A stretch of DNA of 39,097 nt, taken from a virus. A model generated the notes under the pieces. It did not search any database. It was not told the origin of the DNA and saw nothing but the letters and a program-made list of their open reading frames with translations. A program made the position numbers and the translations under genes. This document shows positions 1-7,280 of this stretch, piece after piece. Position 1 is the first letter of the stretch; each line of letters begins with the position of its first letter. The stretch covers positions 1-39,097 of IMG/VR virus record IMGVR_UViG_3300046692_000120. One strand, given 5' to 3'.

Positions 1-127
1 GGTGCTGCCATCCCGGGTGTCCAGCAGAGTGCCCCGGACCGCGCGAAGCGCACGTGGGTATAGCGCAGTTGGTAGCGCACTCGCTTTGGGAGCGAGAGGT
101 CACAGGTTCGAACCCTGTTGCCCGCAC
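1..127. repeat. Left copy of 127-bp exact terminal duplication
   Basis: These bases are identical to 38971-39097. A perfect overlap of exactly 127 bases at the ends of a contig is what a de Bruijn assembler leaves when it closes a circle at k=127, so this is most simply an assembly overlap and not a biological terminal repeat. It holds one complete tRNA-Pro gene, which should be counted once. Confidence 0.9.
54..126 (+). tRNA. tRNA-Pro (anticodon TGG)
   Basis: A 73-nt cloverleaf. The acceptor stem pairs 54-60 with 119-125, including two G-U pairs. The anticodon stem CTCGC/GCGAG encloses the loop TTTGGGA with anticodon TGG, and the T-arm is ACAGG-TTCGAAC-CCTGT. The discriminator is A126 and the 3' CCA is not encoded. 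The same gene appears again at 39024-39096 because of the terminal duplication. It is part of a phage tRNA cluster that runs across the join and would serve CCA/CCG codons during late expression. Confidence 0.93.
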
Positions 128-128
128 A

Positions 129-174
129 GCTTCGCACAGGGACGCCATTCACTTGGTAGCAAACTCTGCGAAGC
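129..174 (+). other. Inter-tRNA hairpin (GCTTCGCA / TGCGAAGC)
   Basis: Positions 129-136 and 167-174 form a perfect 8-bp inverted repeat that fills the spacer between tRNA-Pro and the tmRNA-like RNA. The same GCTTCGC...GCGAAGC pairing recurs in the spacer between the UAG-anticodon tRNA and tRNA-Pro (38930-38936 with 39013-39019). A role in processing the polycistronic transcript is an inference. Confidence 0.6.
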
Positions 175-177
175 GCT

Positions 178-256
178 GGGGTTGGACGGTATCGACGCTG
201 AGTGAAACCCGCATGCGGACGCTTGGCGGACCAGGGTTCGAATCCCTGCAACTCCA
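178..256 (+). ncRNA. tmRNA-like tRNA-like domain, 79 nt, no mRNA segment
   Basis: The acceptor stem pairs 178-184 (GGGGTTG) with 249-255 (CAACTCC) and includes a G-U pair at the third position (180 with 253), the alanyl-tRNA synthetase identity element. The discriminator is A256. The T-arm is CAGGG-TTCGAAT-CCCTG. There is no D-stem and no usable 5-bp stem with a 7-nt anticodon loop. Instead a stretch GGTATCGACG, close to the conserved tmRNA D-loop, is followed by a 9-bp helix (196-204 with 220-228). That is the layout of a tmRNA tRNA-like domain. Full tmRNAs are about 350 nt, so the tag-coding and pseudoknot parts are absent. It could be a functional mini-RNA or a deletion remnant. Confidence 0.55.
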
Positions 257-274
257 CTTAGAGAGGTGGCCAGC

Positions 275-511
275 GTGAGCGGCTATACAATCGCCTGGCT
301 CTCGTGGCTGGGCGCTTTTGGCGTTATCGAGGGCATGGCGCTGGCCAACAAGCGGCCTGGCGACACTCTCAGCGAGCACGTATGGCGATGGTTCGCCACG
401 GGGCAGGGCTCTTCCGCTGATCCTTCCGGGTGGGTACGCCTGCGTCGCTTCTCGCTGCTGGCGTTCATGGCATGGCTGAGTGTCCACTTCCTGACAGGTG
501 GCCGTGTCTAG
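275..511 (+). CDS. Small membrane protein, unknown function
   Basis: A 78-aa protein. I chose GTG 275 because GAGAGG at 261-266 is then 8 nt upstream; a GTG at 266 would overlap that site. Two hydrophobic stretches are visible, an N-terminal one (YTIAWLSWLGAFGVIEGMAL) and a C-terminal one (FSLLAFMAWLSVHFLTG), separated by a hydrophilic, Trp/Arg-containing middle. A two-helix topology would fit a class II holin, but the gene sits before the terminase and not beside the endolysin. It is the first protein gene after the tRNA cluster. Function not assigned. Confidence 0.75.
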   Translation: MSGYTIAWLSWLGAFGVIEGMALANKRPGDTLSEHVWRWFATGQGSSADPSGWVRLRRFSLLAFMAWLSVHFLTGGRV

Positions 512-517
512 CGCTGG

Positions 518-539
518 CACATACGAACTTTCGTAGGGG
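518..539. promoter_or_regulatory. Variant operator palindrome, TACGAA CT TTCGTA core
   Basis: The 14-bp core TACGAACTTTCGTA (522-535) is a perfect inverted repeat with a 2-bp centre. The identical core occurs at 5477-5490. Flanks (CACA...GGGG) resemble the TACCGA/TCGGTA palindromes elsewhere, so it is probably a divergent member of that operator family. It lies between the small membrane protein and the HNH gene. Confidence 0.5.
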
Positions 540-544
540 ATTGG

Positions 545-910
545 ATGCGTGCTCGTAGCGTGTGCACCACCCCGGGGTGCCCTGTGCTGACCATGGGTGG
601 CAGGTGTGGGGAGTGTGCTGCCAGGGCTAGGGCGCTGAGGCGTACGTCCCAGCGCAAGGGCTATGACAGTGCATGGCGTAGGACTAGGGCACGCTTCCTG
701 TTGGCGCATCCGTACTGTGAGTGTGCTGAGTGCATGCTCCTGCCTATGCCGTTGAAGCCTGCTGCCACTGAGGTTGACCACATAGACGGGCTCGGGCCAT
801 TGGGTCCACGTGGTCACGACTGGTCCAACCTCCGTGCGATGACAAAGGCTCATCACTCGCGTGAGACAGCGCGTAACCAACCTGGTGGTTGGAATGATCG
901 ATCTTCGTAA
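545..910 (+). CDS. HNH endonuclease (terminase-associated)
   Basis: A 121-aa protein. An N-terminal Cys-rich segment (CTTPGC, CGEC) precedes a basic stretch. The C-terminal half carries the HNH signature: two Cys (CECAEC), then EVDHIDGLGPLGPRGHDWSNL with the catalytic DH, then the N and final H (LRAMTKAHHSRETA). HNH proteins encoded next to terminase in many cos phages assist cleavage at the packaging site, and this one lies immediately before a GC-rich gap and the terminase small subunit. A homing-endonuclease role is the alternative. RBS AGGGGA lies upstream of ATG 545. Confidence 0.85.
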   Translation: MRARSVCTTPGCPVLTMGGRCGECAARARALRRTSQRKGYDSAWRRTRARFLLAHPYCECAECMLLPMPLKPAATEVDHIDGLGPLGPRGHDWSNLRAMTKAHHSRETARNQPGGWNDRSS

Positions 911-1047
911 CTTTTGGTGACTGAGGGTGGGGGTTGACCCCCTCGGAGCCTGGGGGGATTGAGCGCGGGGGAGGGCGCCGGCAGGTGCGCCCGGTAAGAG
1001 AAGCCTGAGGCAGTGACGCAGCGTGCACGATGAGGAGGTGACGCACC
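911..1047. other. Candidate cos / packaging region between HNH and terminase
   Basis: A 137-bp non-coding, very G-rich gap between the HNH gene and the terminase small subunit, the usual place for cos in phages with this order. It contains a perfect dyad GGGCGC-N8-GCGCCC (973-992) whose 8-bp centre CGGCAGGT could be the cohesive overhang. An RBS (AGGAGG, about 1031) for the next gene closes the region. No cleavage is shown; this is inferred from position and symmetry. Confidence 0.35.
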
Positions 1048-1509
1048 GTGGCAAGAGGTACGAGTAGCCGTTCCGGTCCGGCACCTTCCAGCACAGACCG
1101 TAGTCACAAGGCCAAGGCTGACTCGCAGGGGTGGACGACCCTTCCCGCTGAGGGACGCCACGGCGATACGCCGGCCTTCCCCCTGATCGACCCCAACGGG
1201 CGTGAGCACGAGATCTGGGAACGGCTCTGGGGCATGCCTCAGGCTGTCCAGTGGGAAGCGTCCAGCCTTGAGCTTGAGGTGGCAGCGTATGTGCGCCTGC
1301 TCGCTCGCGCTGAGCTTCCTGACTCGGTCGCCATGCTGTGGGCACAGGTCAAGCAAATCGGTGAGTCCCTGGGTCTGACTGCCGCTGGCATGCTCCGCAA
1401 CAAGTGGACCGTTGCCCCGGTGGCCGAGGATGGCGAGTCGCCCACCCTGCCCGCTGGCTCTCCAGTGTCTTCGCTGACTGCCCGACTCAAGGCTGTGGCC
1501 GATGGCTGA
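1048..1509 (+). CDS. terS: Terminase small subunit
   Basis: A 153-aa protein starting at GTG 1048 behind AGGAGG. The N-terminus is Ser/Lys-rich and disordered-looking. The middle (IWERLWGMPQAVQWEASSLE) and the following helical segment (YVRLLARAELPDSVAMLWAQVKQIGESLGLTAAGMLRNKW) match the actinophage TerS type, which recognises phage DNA and loads the large subunit. Its stop overlaps the large subunit start in an ATGGCTGA arrangement, indicating translational coupling. Confidence 0.82.
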   Translation: MARGTSSRSGPAPSSTDRSHKAKADSQGWTTLPAEGRHGDTPAFPLIDPNGREHEIWERLWGMPQAVQWEASSLELEVAAYVRLLARAELPDSVAMLWAQVKQIGESLGLTAAGMLRNKWTVAPVAEDGESPTLPAGSPVSSLTARLKAVADG

Positions 1510-3100
1510 CGGTAAGGTCCTGGTCGCCGCGCTTGCGTGGACTGAGGCTCATGCCGTCATCCCGGATGGTTTCCGGCAGGGCGAGCCGTTCGAACTACTG
1601 GCTTGGCAGCTCAAGGTGGCCAGCAACTTCTACACGGTGCGTGCTGATGCCGAGGTTGGCCAGCGTTCTACTGCGTTCGTGCATCGCCGTGCGCAGGTCA
1701 TCATGTCTCAGAAGTCGGGCAAGGGCCCTTTCGCTGCTGCGATCGTCCTTGCTGAGGCTGCGGGACCGACCGTGTTCGCTGGCTTCGCTGAGGGTGGCGA
1801 GCAGTACCGGTGCCGTGACCATGGTTGCCCTTGTGGGTGGGTGTACGCCTACTCGCCGGGTGAGCCGATGGGTGTTCCGCAGCCCACGCCGCTGATTCAG
1901 CTTCTGGCCACGTCTGAGGACCAGGTGGCGAACGTCTACCGTCCGCTCAAGGCCATGATTAAGCATGGTCCGTGTGGCGCGTTGATGAGCGTCCGCGAGG
2001 GGTTCGTCAGGGTTGGTGCTGAGGGGCGAATAGACGTTGTCACAAGCTCCGCGCAATCGCGACTCGGTAACCCGATTACCTTTGCGATCCAGGACGAGAC
2101 AGGCACGTACACAGCGACCAACAAGATGATCAAAGTTGCTGAGACGATGCGCCGTGGTCTGGCCGGTATGTCTGGCCGCTCGATGGAGACGACGAACGCT
2201 TACGACCCTTCCGAGGAGTCGACCGCGAAGCGTACCCATGAGAGCAGCGCCGAGGATGTCTACCGGTACTTCCCGCAGGCCCCTCCGATGCTGTCCTACC
2301 GAAACAAGGTTGAGCGGCGCCGGATTCACAAGGCTGTCTACGCCGACTGCCCGCACATCGACCTAGACGCGATTGAGGCGGAAGCCAGCGAGCTAGCAGA
2401 GACTGACCCAGCGCAGGCAGAACGGTTCTTCGGTAACCGCATCGTGGCTGGCGCCGGAGCGTGGATTGAGCACAACCTCTGGGAGGCTCGCGCCAACGGT
2501 GCCCGTGTGGTGGCCCCCAAGACGCCGGTTGTCCTGGGCTTCGACGGCTCTGATGTGGACGACTGGACAGCGTTCCGCGCTGAGACCCTGGACGGGTTCC
2601 AGTTCACGCCGACGTTCGGGCCCAACTCGCTGCCTACGATCTGGAATCCCGCTGACTATGGGGGTCAGGTTCCGCGTCTGGAAGTGTCCGCAGCGCTCGA
2701 CGAGATCATGCAGCGCTATGACGTCAAGCTCCTGTACGCCGACCCCCCTTACTGGGAGTCCGAGGTAGACACGTGGGTTGACCGGTACGGGGACCGGGTG
2801 GTCATCGGCTGGTACACGCGCCGTGTCGTACAGATGCACGCTGCTGCTGAGCGTCTCAAGACAGACATCAGTAAGGCCGATACGCCGTTTTCGCATGACG
2901 GGTGCCCGATCACCTCGGGCCACATGCGGAATGCGCGCGCTGCTGCTCGACCCCAGGGCCGCTATGTGCTGGCCAAGTCGGCGCAGGATCAAAAGATCGA
3001 CGCTGCGGTTACTTCCATCCTGGCCCACGAAGCTGCGATGGACGCTGTAGCCGCTGGCATGGCTGCGCCTAAGCGCAAGTCCTACTACTACGGAGCATGA
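1502..3100 (+). CDS. terL: Terminase large subunit (ATPase-nuclease)
   Basis: A 532-aa packaging motor. The N-terminal ATPase half has a Walker A-like SQKSGKG (about residues 69-75) and an acidic FAIQDETG stretch consistent with Walker B/coupling. The C-terminal nuclease half opens with VLGFDGSDVDDW (Asp348), the first metal-binding Asp of the RNase H-like terminase nuclease. Length is normal for the family. It overlaps terS by 8 nt and is followed by portal. A Cys/His-rich insert after Walker A (CRDHGCPCGW) resembles a small zinc-binding knuckle. Confidence 0.92.
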   Translation: MADGKVLVAALAWTEAHAVIPDGFRQGEPFELLAWQLKVASNFYTVRADAEVGQRSTAFVHRRAQVIMSQKSGKGPFAAAIVLAEAAGPTVFAGFAEGGEQYRCRDHGCPCGWVYAYSPGEPMGVPQPTPLIQLLATSEDQVANVYRPLKAMIKHGPCGALMSVREGFVRVGAEGRIDVVTSSAQSRLGNPITFAIQDETGTYTATNKMIKVAETMRRGLAGMSGRSMETTNAYDPSEESTAKRTHESSAEDVYRYFPQAPPMLSYRNKVERRRIHKAVYADCPHIDLDAIEAEASELAETDPAQAERFFGNRIVAGAGAWIEHNLWEARANGARVVAPKTPVVLGFDGSDVDDWTAFRAETLDGFQFTPTFGPNSLPTIWNPADYGGQVPRLEVSAALDEIMQRYDVKLLYADPPYWESEVDTWVDRYGDRVVIGWYTRRVVQMHAAAERLKTDISKADTPFSHDGCPITSGHMRNARAAARPQGRYVLAKSAQDQKIDAAVTSILAHEAAMDAVAAGMAAPKRKSYYYGA

Positions 3101-3121
3101 GCCCACCAGGAGGGGGCATCA

Positions 3122-4615
3122 ATGGCTACTGAGTCCGAAGCCCTGCGCCTGATAGGCCTACTCGAAGACGAGCTACGCACGCGCCGGACAGAGATCGACC
3201 GGAACGAGCAGTACTACCGGGGCAAGCAACCGCTGAGGTTCGCCTCGGACGAGTTCAAGAAGTATCACGGGCAGCGCTACCAGGGGTTCGCCGATAACTG
3301 GGTACAGGTCGTGTCTGACGCGCCTGTAGAGAGGCTCACAGTCAATGGCGTTATGCCGTCCGGGCAGACCGAGGCTGACGCCGAGTTGTGGCGCGTGTGG
3401 CAGATGAACGGCCTAGACGCTGACTCGCAGCTTGGCTTCCTGGGAGCCGTGAACTCTGGCCGTTCCTTCGTGCTCGTGTGGGGCAACCCGGACGACCCCG
3501 AAACGCCAGAGGTCACCTTCGAGGATGCCTCGCAGTGCATCGTCACGTACGAGCCTGGTTCTCGCCGGAAGCGTAGGGCAGGGCTCAAGCGGTGGGAGGA
3601 CGGCGGCGACGACTATGCCACGCTGTATCTCGCTGATGAGGTCTGGAAGTTCAAGCGTGCGCGTACCGGGCAGGCTCAGAAGTCGACCGGCATGCAAGAC
3701 GTTGACGACGAGTTGAAGCGTTGGGAACTCCGCGAGACTGGCGACGAGCCTAACCCGCAGCCCAACCCGCTCGGCGTGGTCCCGCTGGTCGAGCTTCCCA
3801 ATAGGCCAACCCTGGTGGGCGAGCCAATCTCGGATATCTCCGGCGTGATCGCTGTACAGGACGCTGTAAATCTCCTGTGGGCGCAGCTCTTCACCACGTC
3901 TGACTACGCTTCGTTCCCAACTCGCATTGTCCTGGGTGCTGAGCGTCCGGTGGTCCCAGTGCTCGACGCCTCGGGGCAGATCGTCGGCGAACGCCCGGTA
4001 GACATGGAAAAGTTCGCCGTTGACCGTGTGCAGTTCTTCACGGGTGACAACGTGCGCACGGAGGAATGGTCAGCGGCCAACCTTGGTGCCTATGCGGACA
4101 TCATCGAAACGGCCGTTGGCCACATCGCCGCGCAGACCCGTACGCCGGCGCACTACCTAATCGGCAAGATGGCGAACCTATCCGGTGACGCGCTGATCGC
4201 TGCTGAGACCGGTTTGGTTAAGCGGGTCGAGGAAAAGCAACTGTGGTTTGGGCAGGCACTCCGCGAAGTGTTCGCCCTGATCGCGCTGGCGCAGGGTGAC
4301 GAGAGCAAGGCTCTGGCGGTTGCTGGTGGCCGAGTGCTCTGGGCTGATGCTCAGTCCCGCTCTCAGTCGCAGCTAACTGACGCGCTGCTTAAGCTCAAGC
4401 AACTCGGGTTTCCGTTTGAGTTCCTCGCGCTGCAATACGGGCTTACGCCGACCGAGGTTGCCGACCTACTCGCCATGAAGGACAAGGAACTTCAGGCAGA
4501 CCCGATGGGCGCCTTCACGCAGCTTATGGCGCAGGACCCATCACAGGGAGACAACACGGATGGTCAACAGTCTGGTAGCCCGAACCCATCAGGAGGCCCG
4601 GGCCCAACTGGCTAG
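3122..4615 (+). CDS. Portal protein (SPP1 gp6-like)
   Basis: A 497-aa protein in the position and of the size of an SPP1 gp6/HK97-type portal, the dodecameric ring at the DNA entry vertex. Supporting features are the start (LIGLLEDELRTRRTEIDRNEQYYRGKQPL), the segment NWVQVVSDAPVERLTVNG and the long C-terminal helical part after residue 300. The tail ends in a Gly/Pro/Ser/Asn-rich low-complexity segment. ATG 3122 follows AGGAGG. The 3' end overlaps the next gene by 56 nt in another frame. Confidence 0.92.
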   Translation: MATESEALRLIGLLEDELRTRRTEIDRNEQYYRGKQPLRFASDEFKKYHGQRYQGFADNWVQVVSDAPVERLTVNGVMPSGQTEADAELWRVWQMNGLDADSQLGFLGAVNSGRSFVLVWGNPDDPETPEVTFEDASQCIVTYEPGSRRKRRAGLKRWEDGGDDYATLYLADEVWKFKRARTGQAQKSTGMQDVDDELKRWELRETGDEPNPQPNPLGVVPLVELPNRPTLVGEPISDISGVIAVQDAVNLLWAQLFTTSDYASFPTRIVLGAERPVVPVLDASGQIVGERPVDMEKFAVDRVQFFTGDNVRTEEWSAANLGAYADIIETAVGHIAAQTRTPAHYLIGKMANLSGDALIAAETGLVKRVEEKQLWFGQALREVFALIALAQGDESKALAVAGGRVLWADAQSRSQSQLTDALLKLKQLGFPFEFLALQYGLTPTEVADLLAMKDKELQADPMGAFTQLMAQDPSQGDNTDGQQSGSPNPSGGPGPTG

Positions 4616-5471
4616 CGCTACAGCGCGGGCAGTTCTCGGCGAGTGGGCCAAGGTGAACCCTGACGCCGTTGCGCGTGACTGGGGGAGTCTCCTTCCCAAG
4701 GTTACGGCCATGGTTCAGGCCGGGCAGTTGCATGCCGCTGAGGGAACACAAACCTTCATGCGTGAGCTGCTCGGCCCATCGGCCCTGGTGCGTGCGCTCG
4801 CTATTGATCCGGCGCAGTTCGCTCGGGCCACCCCGGACGGCCGTGACCTTATGGGTCTGCTGGCCCGGTCCATTCCCACAGTGCTGCGGTTTGTGGCGCA
4901 GGGCGAGAATCCGCGCTCTTCACTGCTGCGGGGGGCGGCGTTCCTCAATCTGGTTGTGCGTACCGTCATCGCGGATACGGGCAGGCAAGCGGACCAGGCC
5001 GCAATGGTCTCTAACCGCAATGTGACTGGCTACGTGCGCGTGGTCCAGATGCCTGCCTGCTCTCGCTGCATTGTGCTCGCTGGCCGTGAGTACCACGTGT
5101 CGAGTGGGTTCCTGCGCCATCCTCGCTGCGATTGCACGATGGAGCCTGTTACCAGGGAGCATCAGCCCACCCCGCTTAGCCCTAAGGCTACTTTCGACGG
5201 CATGTCCGCTGCCCAGCGACGCAAGGTTTTTGGGGAAGCGGGGGCCAAGGCGATCGGCGATGGCTCGGACATTGCCAACGTGGTGAACGCGCGCAAGTCC
5301 GTTGACAGGGTCGAAATGTTCGGGCGGAAGGTGCAAGTCACCTACACGAACACGGGGACCCGTCGCAGGAAGAATCCTCCGAGGCTGATGCCCGAGGAGA
5401 TTTACCGGTTGGCCGATGGTGACCGCGAGCACGCTATCCGACTGCTCGACAAAAACGGCTACCTCCTCTGA
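4560..5471 (+). CDS. MuF-like minor capsid / head morphogenesis protein
   Basis: A 303-aa protein encoded directly after the portal, overlapping its 3' end. The middle carries the Cys pattern of actinophage MuF-type capsid proteins: PACSRCIVLAGREY (about residues 164-177) followed by LRHPRCDCTMEPV. MuF proteins enter the capsid with the portal and are thought to act in head assembly or early infection. The C-terminus (KNPPRLMPEEIYRLADGDRE) is basic and polar. RBS GGGAGA lies ahead of ATG 4560. Confidence 0.83.
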   Translation: MVNSLVARTHQEARAQLASATARAVLGEWAKVNPDAVARDWGSLLPKVTAMVQAGQLHAAEGTQTFMRELLGPSALVRALAIDPAQFARATPDGRDLMGLLARSIPTVLRFVAQGENPRSSLLRGAAFLNLVVRTVIADTGRQADQAAMVSNRNVTGYVRVVQMPACSRCIVLAGREYHVSSGFLRHPRCDCTMEPVTREHQPTPLSPKATFDGMSAAQRRKVFGEAGAKAIGDGSDIANVVNARKSVDRVEMFGRKVQVTYTNTGTRRRKNPPRLMPEEIYRLADGDREHAIRLLDKNGYLL

Positions 5472-5472
5472 C

Positions 5473-5494
5473 CACCTACGAACTTTCGTATGCG
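5473..5494. promoter_or_regulatory. Variant operator palindrome, second TACGAACTTTCGTA site
   Basis: The core at 5477-5490 is identical to that at 522-535. The left flank CACC matches the main operator family. It lies in the short gap between the MuF-like gene and the scaffold gene, one of the few intergenic gaps in the head region. Confidence 0.5.
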
Positions 5495-5527
5495 CGCAAC
5501 GCGCCTGATTCCGCAATGGAGTTTGCA

Positions 5528-6169
5528 GTGCCTGAAGAGACCACCATTGATGAGACTGTCACCGACGAGACCACCACTGAAGAGACTGGCACTGAGGGTG
5601 CGCAGGGTGGCGATGGTGACCCTAATCCGGATGGCGCCGATCAGCTAGGCGATGCTGGTAAGAAGGCACTGGACTCTATGAAGTCCAAGTGGCGCGACGA
5701 GCGTACGAAGCGGCAGGAGCTTGAGCAGCGACTAGCCGCACTGGAGAGCGCCCCTAAGGGCGACGAGACTCCTGACGCCGATCAGATTAAGGCGCAGGCT
5801 GCGCGGGAGGCCAACGCAAAGGCCAATACGCGCATTGTTCGCTCCGAGATTAAGGCAGCTGCCGTTGGCAAGCTAGCTGATCCCGCTGATGCTTTCGCGT
5901 TCATCGACCCTTCGAACTTCGAGGTGGACGACAACGGCGAAGTTGATGAGGACGAGATCAAGGATGCGATCGAAGAGCTACTCACCAGGAAGCCGCATCT
6001 AGCCGCAACGGCACGGCCACGCTTCCAGGGAACCGGCGACGGTGGCGCAGCGCGCAAGGCGACTGGCCCAACTCAGGTCACACGCGAGGAGCTTGACCGA
6101 ATGACCCCCGAGCAGATCGTTACGGCGAAGCGCGAGGGTCGGCTCAAGAACCTTCTGTCTGGCAACTAG
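5528..6169 (+). CDS. Capsid scaffold protein
   Basis: A 213-aa, highly acidic and Lys-rich helical protein with a Thr/Glu-rich N-terminus and a central coiled-coil-like segment (MKSKWRDERTKRQELEQRLAALES, about residues 55-78). Composition, size and position just before the major capsid gene are those of a siphovirus scaffold that directs procapsid assembly and is then lost. I prefer GTG 5528 because GGAG (5518-5521) is 6 nt upstream; ATG 5516, four codons earlier, lacks a spaced ribosome site. Confidence 0.85.
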   Translation: MPEETTIDETVTDETTTEETGTEGAQGGDGDPNPDGADQLGDAGKKALDSMKSKWRDERTKRQELEQRLAALESAPKGDETPDADQIKAQAAREANAKANTRIVRSEIKAAAVGKLADPADAFAFIDPSNFEVDDNGEVDEDEIKDAIEELLTRKPHLAATARPRFQGTGDGGAARKATGPTQVTREELDRMTPEQIVTAKREGRLKNLLSGN

Positions 6170-6221
6170 CCAGGCTTGCCCGCTGGGCACACCAACCAAC
6201 ACACCATAAGGACTCTGGCAC

Positions 6222-7040
6222 ATGGCCGTTACTTCGTTCATTCCAGCTATCTGGAACGCGTCCCTACTTACCGACTTCCGACAGCAGGCTGTAGCCGCAT
6301 CGCTCACCAACCGTGAGTACGAAGGCAACGCTACTGCGGGCAACACCGTGAAGATCAACACGGCGACCGCGATCAGCATCACGGACTACAAGGCTGCGTC
6401 GCGCGTCACTGCTGCGTCCGCTGTCACGTCCGCCTCGCAGGATCTGCTGATCGACCAGGAGAAGTCTTTTGACTTCTACGTGGACGACATCGACCGGGCG
6501 CAGGTTGCGGGTTCCATGGACGCCTACACCCGTTCCGCTGGTGAGGGTCTCGCCGAGGACGCTGACAAGTTCATCCTGTCGACGGCCGTCACTGGTGCTG
6601 GCACCGCGCTGACCGCCTCCACTCTGGCCGATGGCAACGCTGCATTCGACCTGATCCGCTCGGTCCGTAAGACCATGCAGAAGAATAAGGTTCCGGGTGG
6701 TAACCGGGTCCTGGTCGTCAACGCTGAGTTTGAGGCGCTGCTACTGAGCGCTGCGTCCAAGCTGACCAACGTGGACGTGTCCGGCGACACGCAGGGTCTG
6801 CGCGAGGCTTCGCTCGGTCGTCTGCTGGGCTTCGACATCTACACCAGCGAGAACCTGCCGGTGGTCGCTAAGCCGCAGGTGCTGGGCTTCTACCGTCCAG
6901 CCGTCGCGTACGTGTCGCAGATCGAGAAGACGGAGGCGATGCGCGCCACGGACAAGTTCGCTGACCGACTGCGCGGTCTGCATGTCTACGGCGCCAAGGT
7001 TGTTCGGCCGACCGCCGTTGTCTCCTGGACTTCGATCTAG
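6222..7040 (+). CDS. Major capsid protein
   Basis: A 272-aa protein following the scaffold, as expected for an HK97-fold major capsid protein of the P22-coat-like type. The start (FIPAIWNASLLTDFRQQ) and the segment EGNATAGNTVKINTATA are typical, as are DLLIDQEKSFDFYVDDIDRAQ and, near the C-terminus, LGFDIYTSENLPV and the hydrophobic GFYRPAVAYVSQIEKTEAMR. It forms the icosahedral shell. A weak ribosome site (AAGGA) lies 13 nt before ATG 6222. Confidence 0.92.
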   Translation: MAVTSFIPAIWNASLLTDFRQQAVAASLTNREYEGNATAGNTVKINTATAISITDYKAASRVTAASAVTSASQDLLIDQEKSFDFYVDDIDRAQVAGSMDAYTRSAGEGLAEDADKFILSTAVTGAGTALTASTLADGNAAFDLIRSVRKTMQKNKVPGGNRVLVVNAEFEALLLSAASKLTNVDVSGDTQGLREASLGRLLGFDIYTSENLPVVAKPQVLGFYRPAVAYVSQIEKTEAMRATDKFADRLRGLHVYGAKVVRPTAVVSWTSI

Positions 7041-7117
7041 TCGCTAGCTGTGGTGGGTCGTCTGGTGCTTCGGCGCTGGGCGGCCTCCCGGCCCAACTGA
7101 ACATTGGAGGTTGACCA

Positions 7118-7267
7118 TTGGCGCTCGTCATTGGTCCCAACGGGATTCCTAACGAGATTCCGGATGACGTGGCCGCTTGTCTCGTCGGTGACGGACAGCG
7201 TGGGTACGCGTATGCGCCCGAGCCTGCGAAGCGGCCAGTTCGCCGCACTACCAAGACTTCCGAGTAA
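7118..7267 (+). CDS. Short head protein, 49 aa, TTG start
   Basis: A small gene between capsid and connector that is easy to miss because it starts with TTG. GGAGG at 7106-7110 sits 7 nt before TTG 7118, and the frame runs to TAA 7265. The product begins MALVIGPNGIPNEIPDDVAA and ends in a basic tail (KRPVRRTTKTSE). It has no known domain that I can identify. Its place between capsid and head-tail connector suggests a head accessory or assembly role, which is inference from position only. Confidence 0.75.
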   Translation: MALVIGPNGIPNEIPDDVAACLVGDGQRGYAYAPEPAKRPVRRTTKTSE

Positions 7268-7280
7268 GTGAGGTGGCCAG

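Noticed and set aside
178-256. Interpretation as an ordinary tRNA
   Set aside because: I tested 5-bp stems with 7-nt loops across 193-228 and found none. There is no D-stem, while a 9-bp helix fits the tmRNA layout.
178-256. Interpretation as an attachment site made of a host tmRNA 3' end
   Set aside because: The phage has a serine integrase, which normally does not use tRNA-gene identity blocks. Also both acceptor halves are present here, whereas an att segment would need only the 3' half. Not fully excluded.
149-1345. Long open frame on the minus strand opposite the first genes
   Set aside because: It is antisense to the HNH and terminase small subunit genes and crosses the tRNA-like RNA. 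Its translation is low-complexity Arg/Pro/Ser-rich, as expected from the complement of GC-rich genes.
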